Shown here one piece after another: positions 33,571 to 45,455 of a stretch of DNA of 64,000 bases. Each line of letters begins with the position of its first letter. Position 1 is the first letter of the stretch. The position numbers were made by a program, and so were the translations under genes. The notes beneath the pieces are model-generated. The model was given only the letters and a program-made list of their open reading frames with translations. It searched no databases and was not told where the DNA came from. Source of the DNA: Peromyscus leucopus (Eukaryota > Chordata > Mammalia > Rodentia > Cricetidae); contig NC_051070.1 in NCBI RefSeq assembly GCF_004664715.2, positions 43,240,456 through 43,304,455 on the forward strand. Direction: 5' to 3'.

Positions 33571-34730
33571 ATCCCACAAAAGCAAAGTATACACCCTACC
33601 TACAGAGCAAGAAGCTAGTAGACTGTTAGGGATAAAGAGGACTCAGTCGGTACTGGGCTCCACAACTCTGCACATCGATGGCTTTTGGTCATCCGTAATG
33701 GTCTCTGTCCATGGCAAAGAGAAATCTCCTTGATAAGGAATGAGGACTGCACTTATCTATGGATACAAGTGTCCATATACATACACCACAGAACTACACC
33801 TACGGCTCAGGGATCATGGCAGAAGAGGGAAGCAGAGACTGTAAGAGACAGAGGAATAGGGACTTTATGATGAGATTATGTCTCTTAGAATGTCAGTAGC
33901 TACCCATAATGTCTCACCAACATGACTGCCTAAAAGTGACCTAAAAACATGACCTGAACAGGAGCAACAACAGACATGCTAATGTGGATGGGGAAGAATC
34001 AACCAGGCCTCAACCCTACACAAGGAACTACAGACAACTAAGGAATGCTGAAAGCAGGAGAAACAGGTTTTCCTGGGGAAGAACTTACCAATTCATTATC
34101 CAACACCAAATGGTCAGTCCTGAAAACATAATACAAGTAACATTATACAATACTGAACATGTTCTATCTATATATTTATGAAAGGGAGGGAAAGGGAAAG
34201 GGAGAGATGATATAATTATATTAAATCTCAGAGAATAAAAACGATATTTTAAAAAGAGGACTCAAATAAGGAAACAGACTATTAGGAGCCAGTTCAAATT
34301 GAATTAAAGGTAACATGTTAGTGGAGTGTCAGAAAGTAGCACCCATCAAATCTGAGCAAGTAGGAGTCAGAAAGTCAGTTGAGGAAGTGAAGTCTTAGCC
34401 CCCTTAGTAAGTAACAATCCTAAGAACTGGGACACAGAAAGGGGGGCAGGAAAAGAGATGAGGACAAAGAGAGAGCATGTGCGGTGTCTGAGAATAAGAA
34501 AGAAAATGGCCTTCTCTGGGAGCTCCACACTGTTCATTAGTGATAGACCGTAGAGTCTAAAAAGGAGTGAAAACCAAGACCTCAAAGCGAAGAAGAACCA
34601 AACCATGAAGGGCTTTGTGAAGCGTGGTGAAGAGATGAGGCTGCCTCCATGGTGACGAGAATTCTTAAGGAATTTTGAGTAGGGCTTCTTGACTGCCTGT
34701 TTTCTAAGCCCCTCTGCTTAAATGAGGAAT
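33571..34730. other. Intergenic, nothing recognised
   Basis: No supported gene or named repeat. A short purine-rich patch lies near 34182-34206. Confidence 0.4.
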
Positions 34731-34753
34731 AAAAAAAAAAAAAAAAACTGTAG

Positions 34754-34901
34754 GCGAGCTGGGCGGTGGTGGTGCATGCCTTTAATCCCAGTACTCAGGA
34801 GGCAGAGGCAGGCAGATCTCTGTGATTTCAATGCCAGCCTGGTCTTCATAGTGAGTTCCAGGACAGGCTCCAAAGCTACACAGAGAAACTCTGTCTCAGT
34901 G
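34754..34901 (+). mobile_element. B1 SINE with GA tail
   Basis: GAGCTGGGCGGTGGTGGTGC, TGCCTTTAATCCCAGTACTC, CCAGCCTGGTCTTCATAGTG and CCAAAGCTACACAGAGAAAC are diagnostic of B1. AAACTGTAGG before and AAACTGCAGG after the GA tail look like a target-site duplication. Confidence 0.92.
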
Positions 34902-34971
<70 letters not shown>

Positions 34972-34998
34972 AGAGAAAGAGAGAGAGAAAGAAAGAAA
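34902..34998. repeat. (GA)n microsatellite
   Basis: A GA repeat ending in GAAA units, replacing the usual poly(A) tail of the B1. Confidence 0.92.
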
Positions 34999-36084
34999 CT
35001 GCAGGAGAATGAGAGGCTTTAGGATCCTCTACTGGCTGGCAGCAGAGCTAAGAACTCCAGTCATGACCCTGACCCCAAGAGGCCCTTCCACTGCACACTT
35101 AGTAGAACACAGGTGTGTCAGAGCAGAAAGGGGGGATGCCATTGTCCTACACATCAGATGCAGATCACAGAGTGAATCACAGGAGGAGATGAAGCAAGAG
35201 GATTAAGAACTAACCCCCTGCAGAAGAAAAAGAAGCTGTGTAATTGTCCGGAACAGACATAAATGGCCAAGGACCAGCACAGCTCACCTGCCTAAGCCCA
35301 GGCGAGTGTGAGGAGAGAAGCCCCACCTCTGATAAGGAGAGAAAGTACAGAGGTGGTTGTGGCCAACAGCCTTGGGAGCTGTCGGCTATAACACAGGCTG
35401 TCTTGGAAAACAAGGACGACGAGATCATCCAGCCCAGAAATCCAGCAAGTGAAATAAGGAGTCTGGAATGCAGGCATGTTTTGATAGGAAAGTAACATTT
35501 AAGCCGGACACAACCAGAAGGCAGATTGTCCTCTCCCCTAGCCCACTAGAGACAAAGGGCTCAGGGACTCAGGCACTCAGCTCAGCCAAATGTAAAATGG
35601 GTTGAGGAGGAACATCATTTCTCTAATGACATCCAGGAGTTCGGAACCCATGTCCCCTGGCTCCTTGCTCACTAGGATGTGAAAAATGGTTGAAATCAAA
35701 GCTCCTTGTCACTCAGATGTTTGGCTTCCTTCTCTGTGTCAATGAGTTCTCAACTCTACTATTACCCTTTTAAACACAAATACCTCCAGGAAGGTTCTAA
35801 TCTCAAAATACCATCCATTCACAGAGAGTAACTGAAATAAATCAGGAATTGGCTGCTGGTCCCAAGAAAAGTTACTGATCAGGAGCCAGTTTGTAAACTC
35901 TCACCCTCCACCCGTTCCCCACTCCCAGACCACCAGTGATAAAGGGATCCAAGGAAGCGGGACACACAAAAGTCAGCTTTGTCCCTCTTATCAAGTTTCC
36001 TGGAACTAGGCCTGAGGCCGTAAAGCAAACATGTACCTAGTGCCTAATGCACAGCAGGCACGATGCCAACATCTGAAGAGTTGA
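34999..36084. other. Intergenic, nothing recognised
   Basis: No supported gene. No repeat named. Confidence 0.4.
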
Positions 36085-36530
36085 CTAGGGTCCCATTGCT
36101 GTGTCACAAAGCACTACAAGATGAGCAGCTTAGATGAGCTTACATTTACTATCTTCCTGCTCTGGAGGGCAGATGTTCCCCACCATTCTCTCTGAGTTAA
36201 AAAATCAACATGTGGTCCCTGACATGTTCCCTTCTGAAGTCTTCAAGGGGGGATCTATTGTCTTGCCTTTCCAACTTCTAGAGGCCAACCGGCTTCCTTA
36301 GCATGTGACTCTGTCTCCTGCCTGTATGGAGGGGGCTCCCTTAGATGGTGTCACTCTGACACCAACTCTTCCCTTTTTCTTTCTACTTCCAGAGACCTTC
36401 GTGATTACATTGAGCACAAGAATATAATGCAGGGTCATCTCATCCCAAAGTCAGGTGCTCAGCTATCTTCACTCCACCTTCAGCCTTCCTTTCCTTTTTG
36501 TGTAATATCTCATGTTCTGAGGAAGACAGA
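36085..36530 (+). repeat. Ancient LTR-type repeat, unnamed
   Basis: GTCCCATTGCTGTGTCACAA, CTGCTCTGGAGGGCAGATGT, CTTCCTTAGCATGTGACTCT and AGCACAAGAATATAATGCAG resemble a widespread old mammalian LTR-derived repeat. Diverged. Confidence 0.4.
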
Positions 36531-37702
36531 CCTTAACATAAGGCAGGAACTATGTGGATCACAAGCGCAGTCGAGTTGAGGAACAAAATGCCACCTCCTG
36601 CTGGGGTTATTGGAAAGACCTGCCAGGACAATGGGCTGTGTCACATACATCAGGCACAAGATAAAGGAGACATAGTCTTTGTGACCCATGCAGAAGCCCC
36701 ACAGAGCCAGCTGAAGAAGCCAGGGCCTCTGCTGAGATGAGGTGTTATAGATGGGTCACAGAGGGGTCTGGGTGCCACACCTACTGAGGGAACTTTGTAT
36801 CTTGGTCTCTGAGTAGCAATGAAAGTCGACACCAAAATACATCAGATAATGAAACAAGAACAGCTGTGGGGAAGAGAATGATAAGGTGGTGAGAGAAGAC
36901 AGCGCTTTTAACAATAGAAAGGTAGACAGAGGGAGGGTAGGGTCGCTGGACGGGGAAGAGCACAGAGCACATGCCTCTGCTAGCAGAACAGAGAGGACCA
37001 GTGACAGGTGGGTTGGAAGAGCTGAGCAAAGAGACCACACAATGACAGGAGGGAGCCAGCACAAAGCAAGAGACATGTTTCAGCTGGCTCCCAGTGAGAA
37101 ATGGTCCAGCTGGCAGAGGAAACACAGCCTGGCCTGGAATATTGTCAGGGCTAGAAGTCCGGGGGGAACTAGTGTCTGTGATTATGAGTAACAGTGAACA
37201 GGACGGGAACATTGAAGCTATCACCTGAGGGAGTATCCCGCCTAGAGTCTGAGACTAAAGGCAGATAGGATCCCTAACATGAAAACACCTTGCCTTACCA
37301 GCAATATAGAGACTTATCTACCACACCTACTGATTGGCTACTAGATTACCAAAGCCATAGCTCACTGAGAACAAAGCGGTCCCTGAGATGCTGTGACAGG
37401 CAGGTCGGGTTGCTGATTATCAAAACCTGGGAGTCTGCCAAGGAGGTAGAATTCAAGCAAAGCTATTTCTCTACAGGCTAAATTGGTAGTATTACTCTCC
37501 CTTATTGGAGGGGCATCCAAAAGGACTGGCAGGGGACTAAAGCCAGCTGGCTTAGAATGGCCAGCTCTTCTACAAACCCTGAGCCCACAGGACCAAGTAG
37601 GGCCCCTTCCCAGTTTCCCCACAGAGTCTCGGTTGTAGATCTGCAACACCTCTTCTGCATGTATATTCTACTAGCATTCAAAGGGTTCCCTTTTTAAAAT
37701 GT
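36531..37702. other. Intergenic, nothing recognised
   Basis: No supported gene. The long minus frames at 36756-37224 lack codon or motif evidence. Confidence 0.4.
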
Positions 37703-37939
37703 AGAGGCTAGGAGATAGCTCAGTTGGTAAGTCACAGTAGTAACACTTTTAATCCCAATACCAGGGAGGCAGAGATAGGCTTATCCCTGGATCTTACTAC
37801 TTAGCCAGTCTAGCTGAATCAATGAGCAACAGACCAGTGAAAGACCTTGTCTCAAATGAAAACAAAAACAAAAGAAAAGGTGTATGTCATCTGCAAGTAA
37901 CCCCTTAGGTTGTCCTCTAGCCTACACACATACAAACAC

Positions 37940-37943
<4 letters not shown>
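37703..37943 (+). mobile_element. B4-type SINE
   Basis: GGAGATAGCTCAGTTGGTAA is a tRNA-like head. It is followed by a B1-like part (TTTAATCCCAATACCAGGGA), AAAGACCTTGTCTCAAATGA and GGTTGTCCTCTAGCCTACAC. Confidence 0.75.

Positions 37944-38013
<70 letters not shown>
37944..38013. repeat. (GA)n microsatellite at SINE tail
   Basis: An uninterrupted GA tract of about 70 bp at the end of the B4 element. Confidence 0.95.
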
Positions 38014-38015
<2 letters not shown>

Positions 38016-38617
38016 GCTACTGTAGAAAAGGGCATATCTGCTTAAATGTGGGAGGCTGGGAGGCTAGAGCTGGGATGAATGAGAAGAGATACAAGGAGAG
38101 AAAATGACCTTGGCTGACCTTGGAAATCCTACAAGAACTACACTTAGCTCTTCTCCAAAAGGAGCAATCAACCAATGGAGGAAATCATCAATCAACCAAG
38201 CTCCCAGAGCATACTCAAAGCAGGAGGCACACCTCATGGCTCACTGCCCAGCATCTGAAAAAGACCCTAAAGTCAGAAGGATGCTTGGTCTCTTCAAAGG
38301 TCAAGTTTATATGTCATCATAGATAGACATGACACCCATTTGCTTGGTCAAAGATGTTGCTGTGAGGTTCTTCCTACATATGATTAAGATTTCCAGTCAG
38401 CTGACATAACAGACCCCTCTTCATAATGTAGGTGTGTCTTATCGACACAACTGAAGTCATTAAAACCTGACCCCTTACCCCAAAAAAGAACGCTACCTCT
38501 AGATTGTGTGATGCTTGGACCCAAGAAAGTAACATCAAATTACAGAAGTTGCCAGCTCCCGCTATCATGACTACGTCAGCCCCACAATCACAGTAGCCAG
38601 TTTCTTTAGATATGATA

Positions 38618-38875
<258 letters not shown>

Positions 38876-38879
38876 GGTT

Positions 38880-40204
38880 GCTCTTTTGCTGGAGAAGCCT
38901 GAGTGATGCCATGTCCAGGGGCTGTTTCAGGAGTCCAGAGCATCTTCCCCAGACCTCCTCTGAGAGCAGATAAAACAGAACAGTACTTCAGTTTGGGGGC
39001 TGAGGCCTAGACTCAGGAGTTCTTGTCTAAGATAAAAGAAATCCCCCCATCAGTGCAGGACTCAAAGGGCCGTCTTTGTCTTTACTCTCAGCTCAGATAA
39101 GTCACCACGCGCTAACACCCTTCCAAAAAGGGCAAGTACTGGAAGAAAGAAATATCGATGGAAACCTGCAAGGGGGTCCTTACATGACTTCTTCAGGGTC
39201 CCTAGAAACTCAAAGTCAACAGCCGCCTGCCTGAAAGTGTATTCCAGTCACCTAAGTCACTCTGACCCACTTTGATGCAGCGCAAGGAGTGGACAAAACA
39301 AACAAGAATGTTTGCTGGCGCTTTAATCTTCTCCAAACACTGAAATATTGAGATGGTTTATCTTCTCTTGCACACGGAGGAGATTAAAAAGCCATGATAA
39401 ATGGCGTGCACTCCAGGAGGGAATGTCATATATAGGGCAATACATGATTTCCTGCTTCTCCTACCATTTGGGATAATTGTCCGGGTAACATGAAAACAAG
39501 AGGGATATTAATTTAAGATTAAAGCACAATTATAAGTTCTGTCATACTGTTAATTTCTTTTAAATGTTCCTCTGAATAATTCCACCTTTGCAAGATGGAA
39601 TAAGTACAAAATTAAAAACTGCATTAAATAAATGAATAGCTAATTAATGGATAAAAAGAACTCTGAAAATACAATGGGCCATGTAAATTCTACACAGTAA
39701 TTTAAACAGGTTAGCTCTTTATCCCTCAGATCCCTGAAAACATAGTGTGTAGGTGCTGGTGGATAGCCTTTCCCTTTGGATGTGAACCTGGTAGGATTGT
39801 GGTTTCCACTCAAATGTTGCCCAGAAGAACTTTAGGAACTGGCACTCAGGCAGCCAGACATAACGGACCAACTGAACACCATCCACTTCTCCAACCTTAC
39901 CAACATTGCCTTCCCCACAATGCCTAAAATCCTGGCGTCCCTTTGTCCTCTAGCCAGAAGTTCCACCAGAGTGATTCTACCATTGAATAGGATTTCCATT
40001 CAAAGGTGCAAAGGGTTTTGTAAGGAAAATATTTCTGCAAAGGGCAAAAGTTGATCGTCCATTCACACTTTAGTCTGAATCTCTTCCATTCAACGGCTTT
40101 CCTCCCAACACTCCATTGAGACAAGCATCTTTGGCAGAGTGGACTGAGGGAGAGGAATGATCATTTTGCAGCAAAGGTAATAGTAGGCAAAGAATAGTAG
40201 AGGG
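38880..40204. other. Repeat-free intergenic island
   Basis: No repeat or gene recognised. The part 39330-39720 is AT-rich and unique, and is a candidate conserved non-coding element. Confidence 0.35.
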
Positions 40205-40640
40205 TCTGGATGTGGCCCAGTGCCTAAGGCTTCACAAGGTATTCATCAGCTGATGAACAAACAGGTAAAGAAGTGTGGTACATAGACACAATGAAGACTA
40301 CTCAGCCATAAAAGGAATGAAACAGTGTCCTCTGTGATAACACAGATGGAACTCATTGTGCTAACTGAAGTAAAACCTCACACAGAAAGACCAGCACTGC
40401 ATTATCACACTACCCCTGGGAATGCATCTAGAATGTTGACCTTACGGAGTTAGACAGCAGAATGGTGGTTTCCAGAGGCTGGGGAGAGAGTGCTAAAGAT
40501 GGATCAGTGGGTACTATGGTCCATTGGAGGGGCAAGTATGTTGCTATTATACAAAGGGTTGTCAATCTGTACTAATTGTACACTGTGTATCTCAAATACA
40601 AGAAGATTTTAAACATTTTAACCATAAAGAAATGATAAAT
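40205..40640 (+). mobile_element. Old L1 3' end (L1M-like)
   Basis: TTCATCAGCTGATGAACAAA, GACTACTCAGCCATAAAAGG, ACACAGATGGAACTCATTGT, CAGAATGGTGGTTTCCAGAG and TAATTGTACACTGTGTATCT are the end of L1 ORF2 and its 3' UTR. Confidence 0.8.
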
Positions 40641-42949
40641 GTCAGAGGAGATAGGTGTATTTAATGCAATTTAAATATTATACAAAGTATATAAGCATTG
40701 AAACATCCCCTAATACTTCATAAATATATACAGTTTGATACTTTCATGTATCAGTGAAAAAATAAATTTTAAAACTTGAGTTAAGTAACCTAAAAAAAAA
40801 AAGATTCCATATAGAGCCCCATGACATACTACACTTTAAGGATGGGCCAAGCACATGAAGAGAAGGCAGAGTGAAATCTGAAGACTACAACCTAACTTGT
40901 TAAAATGGTTGTGTAGAATCTCTGTGGACCATTGTATTTTCGAGCAAATGGACTGAAGACTGGTGTCCCTGTACCAAATGGAAGTCAGTATGATTAAATA
41001 CAATACACAGCTGAGGAAGCTGAGACTCCTAAAAAGTTGTTAGGAACTCAAGACCACACAGTACTGTGGTAAACAGAAGAGAAGAAATTAAAGCAATCGC
41101 CACCTGCACCCAGATCAAGCCCACACTTCCCTACAGCAATCCCAGGGTCAGCTCTGGTTGTCCCCCACCTTTTAAAGTTAGCAAACCTAGGTCTGCATGC
41201 TTAAGGGAGAAGCAGCAAGACTCAGTAGTTCTAGGTGTGGAGCCATTGGGCATGCTCGGTGCCTGCAAAATCAGGCCCCACGTACTGAGTGCTGGTGTGG
41301 CAGGTAAAGCTGAAATATGGGAGGCAAGCCTGTGGGAACCAGGAAAAAACCACTAAAGCTGCCCACAAACATTAAGAGTCAAGCTGAAATCCTCGCCTCC
41401 AGACTCTCAGGGGACATTCTGACCTTGCTGTGAGCCCAGCCTTGAAGCCTTGTTTTCATTGCAAAGCAGCTTTCTCCAACAGCTATTGATAAGAGTTGCA
41501 ATTAACAGTGCTCGTTCTGGGGGCAAATCTATGAACAGAAAATCCTGTGGTTATTAAAATTATAACTGATAATGAAATAACTCACTTCAGCAGGTGCCAG
41601 GTCAAGAATTGGGATGCGAAACTCAGGAAACAGTCTGAGACTCACACCCAAGGAAGGTTCTCAGGAGGCCTGTGGCGGCAGACATCACAGAGCTCAGTTC
41701 TTTGGGGAACACCTGCCTTCCACCAGCCTAGGAAAACTCCAAGGTAATCCATCATCCCCCACACTGCCACCTCCCACTCTCACCCCGAGATGAAAGCCAC
41801 TAGCCTGCTTGCAGATAGCCCAAGCTTTCCAGTTGGCCCTTAAGAGCCCCATGGGATCCTAAGAAATACCACGCCACCTGCTGTAGCTCCCCTGACCCTG
41901 TGGGTTCTAGCCCTTTGTCGGCCTCCCTGATGCTTGGACAATCTGGGGACTCCACACCTCAAGTCTCCCACATCTGCTGGAGGTAACGGAGGATCCCTAA
42001 CATAACCCCTTTGTACCTCATCAATCCCCATCCTTAGCTCACCCCACCATGTGTCCATCCTCTGGGTTTCTTTCCTCTTCTAGATTATTCTAGCAATCTC
42101 ACAACCCCTGCTACACCTCACTTCCAGCATTTCTGCATTGCGGAGGGATGTGGCCATGTCTGGCCCTCCCACCCATGGATTGTTCCCAGTGTGCTGTGGG
42201 CACTGTGGGGTGCTGGATATAAGAAGGTTGAGCAAATCCTGCCCTTACGTTCTCTCACTAGGTTTTGAATGCCTTCATGGCAGGGCCCTAGTTGTACTGT
42301 CTCTGAAATCCCAGTCTCTAGTGAGATGCCTGAGACGTGGTACAAGTCATATGGCAATACCAAAGCTAAGGAGAACATAATCACAGTCAGGGGGGAAGGG
42401 GGTTTATTGCTATCTTAAAGTGCCGAGGCCAAAAAAGAATCAGTCGGTTTTCCATTGTAGATAATATATTTACATCTTAATGAAAACCATTAATCCTATA
42501 AAACTCATTGTCTAACCCTTCTCCCTCACACCCACCACTATAGTTCTCACAACTAGGATTTCAGTTCCTGGAGTCCAAGAGAAAACATTTGAAGAAGCCT
42601 CCCCAGACACCACATCCTAGGAGCTTTCTGATACAGGGCACCATTAAAAAGGAGACTTGCCTTCCAATATTAATTCCATGGCTGGTAGACCTCCCTATTC
42701 TACTTGGTCTATTATTGACAGTTACATCCAGGAATCTGAAACTTATTCAACCCACAGAGGTTTCATATGGCCCAATGTTGTTTTGTAGAATCCAAATTTT
42801 ATGAAATGTGTGCTTCAGTTTGCCACTGGCCTCACCATTCTGTTACCTTACATCTGTCCCCACACAGCAAGGTTGTGCATTGCCTGTCTTCTCTTACTCT
42901 AGGCACATCTGGTTTGGTTTATTCAGGGCTGACACACAACAATGTAAAA
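40641..42949. other. Intergenic, little recognised
   Basis: No gene supported. A weak MIR remnant lies at about 41005-41080 (minus). The rest is unique sequence. Confidence 0.4.
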
Positions 42950-43050
42950 GCTGTTTGAGATCCTTAAAGGCAGTGAAAGGTAAACAGGACTATTGTTACC
43001 CTGTTTTACAGCTGAGCAATCTAAAGCTTGGGGCAGAGCTCCATAACTCA
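42950..43050 (-). repeat. MIR remnant
   Basis: ACTATTGTTACCCTGTTTTA and CAGCTGAGCAATCTAAAGCT are the reverse complement of the MIR core. Confidence 0.45.
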
Positions 43051-44254
43051 CGGATTCGTCATTTTTTGTGGTTACCTGGTTTTTGGTGTCAACCTGTTTG
43101 GTAGAGTTTTCAGTCCAGGGGCATGTCAATCTCCAGTGACTTCTGCCACAGTAGTTATGGCTGCCAGGGTCCTGGTTCCTCTGGAAGCCCTTTAGCTGGT
43201 CTCCAGGCATATCAGAGTCCTAGAGGTGCAACTTCCAGGATCCCTTGACTCTTTGCACACTATCTTAAATGGATGTGCTATGTGCTGGGTAAATGTCCAT
43301 GACTTCTATCCACCTAGTCAGCAACTATTTCCCAGCACCTTCCTCTTCCCACCATGAGTAAAATCACATGCAGTGCCTGGGAGGGTATCTGAGACTTTAA
43401 TGTGAACCAGCTAAAAGAATAATTGTCTATGATTAACAGTTACCTCCTGTACTCACTCTGTAAATGAAGGGAAGGTCGAGGTCTAGTTGTCCATTAGAAT
43501 GTGTCTCTCACATGGAAGAAGACTCAAGCCCTTTTGAAAGTATCTGTCACTAACAGTGACATGAGATCATTGCCCAGGAACATGGGGGGTGGGGGGAAGA
43601 TGCAATGTCTCAGCTAGATTCATCAAAGCAGACAGTGAAGGCACTAAGAATTTCCTGAAGATGAGGCAAGAGGAACACATCTAGAAGGCAAAAATGAACA
43701 CAATACAAGCTCCAGCAACCACAGCAGGCCTGCTGTATCAGCTCCGCTCTCCTCAGCAGAATTCCTGTTCCTCTTATTCCAGAACATCACAATCCAGCAG
43801 CCTTCCCCAACCACCAAAGTTGACTCCAAAGCAAGCCAGTGAACGAAGTTCTGCTAGAGTCTTAAAGATGTGTGGGCGCAACAAAGCCCTCCTATGCTTT
43901 CTTCTGTGAGTTTTACGTTTTAGGAGGATGAGATATTTTTAAGTGCATAGAATGAATCTCTGCCCACAGGATTTCTAGCATCAATCCAGCAGTAAGTGGG
44001 AGGAAGAAATCTTTGTTGCTATTTCAAGAACACCTGAAGAAATATGGGGGGAAAAAAAAAAGAGGAAGCCAAATACAGAGACCTGGGCTTCTCAGAACAA
44101 TTAAATTATCCCACATATTGGGCTTTTGATAAATTTTCATTTAGAGAAAATATTGCTTCCCTTTTAAGTACAAGATAATTAAAACCATGGTTTGAATATC
44201 GCTAAGACAAGATATTTTAGGTTCTAAATACCACAAATTCTTTGATTCCAAAAG
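43051..44254. other. Intergenic, nothing recognised
   Basis: No supported gene or repeat beyond short G and A runs. Confidence 0.4.
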
Positions 44255-44425
44255 CCTACATGAGATGACTCAGTGAGTGAAAGCATCTGCTGACATCTTG
44301 AGTTCAGTCCCCAGGCCCAACCTAGAACCAACTCCTGAGAGTTGTCCTCTGGCCTTCACATGCACACCCACACATACACAGAATAAAAAACAAAAATTAT
44401 ATATATATAAATATATATATAATTT
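44255..44425 (+). mobile_element. B4-type SINE plus (TA)n tail
   Basis: TGAGATGACTCAGTGAGTGA, TTGAGTTCAGTCCCCAGGCC and AGTTGTCCTCTGGCCTTCAC, then an AT-rich tail with TATATA runs at 44397-44422. Confidence 0.7.
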
Positions 44426-44894
44426 AAATTTTTCTTTCAAATATTTGATTTCAAAGGTTGGGTCCCACCCATCCTTGTCATATGTAAACACCTCCTCAAG
44501 TCTGACCAAAAGGTCCTGGTAAATATTCAAGATACAACCCTAAAAACTAGCTTGAGGGTCTCGTACTCCCTGGCTAGCCAGGCCACCACCTCAAAGCCAG
44601 AATTCCAGGAGTCTAACCCTTACCTCTCTGGCAAAGGCACTGACATCTACCTACGGGCTCCAGCGGCGTACTAAACTCCTCCCTCCCCTCCTCTGTTTCC
44701 ACATCATTCCCATTAATAAATCTCACTGGTTACATCTTGGGAACACATCTGGAACCTGACCTCCCCAGCCTGCCTGCAACAACCATCGTGAACTCTAGTC
44801 TGGACCTCAGGAAAAAAGTTCCTAGCTATTTGCCCTTGCTTTCCTGGCTCTTCTTCCCAAGTTGCTTCAGTAGGGATTTTAAAGTATAAACTGA

Positions 44895-45110
44895 GAGAGG
44901 GCCCACTCAGACAGCTCAGCAAGTGATGACCTTTGCCTGACAACTTGGGTCCAATTCCCAGAACATGATGGAAGGGGAGAGAAGGGGAAAACGTCTCCCG
45001 AAAGTTGTTCTCTGACTTCCAACATGCACATTGTGGCAAACATGTGCCTACACAGAGAGAGAATAACAAATAAATAAAGTAAATAAGTAAGTAAGTAAGT
45101 AAGTAGTGTT
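44895..45110 (+). mobile_element. B4-type SINE plus (GTAA)n tail
   Basis: CAGACAGCTCAGCAAGTGAT, TTGGGTCCAATTCCCAGAAC and AGTTGTTCTCTGACTTCCAA, ending in AAATAAATAAAG and GTAA repeats to 45107. Confidence 0.7.
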
Positions 45111-45304
45111 TACTAAGCAGGTTTTCTATGCTTAGAATCTCTTCCTCTCATCCAAACTCTTGTCCAAGTCTTGCAGGGTTTGCTGTGAGTAGGTAAGAAG
45201 AACAGAGACTGAGGGTTCCATCATCCACCCCTTACTTCATCCTCTTTTGACAGCCTCAGATTCATTTCTTCCATCGACCTCACCCAAAACTGCCTTTTCT
45301 ATTC

Positions 45305-45455
45305 ATGTATTTAGCAAACACCTACTGGGCAACTAGTAACAGGCATTCTAGACCTCATCCAGGACTATAGTATCCAGAATATAGTAGTAAACAGATTTTT
45401 AAAAAATAGACAAAATCTGCCCATGTAGAGTTCATATTCTGGTGAGGGTGAGTGG
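45305..45455 (-). repeat. L2 3'-end fragment
   Basis: AGCAAACACCTACTGGGCAA, ATAGTAGTAAACAGA and TAGAGTTCATATTCTGGTGA are the reverse complement of an L2 3' end. Confidence 0.6.

Noticed and set aside
36756..37224. Two overlapping minus frames of 106 and 147 codons
   Set aside because: No start context, splice sites, homology or codon pattern supports a gene.
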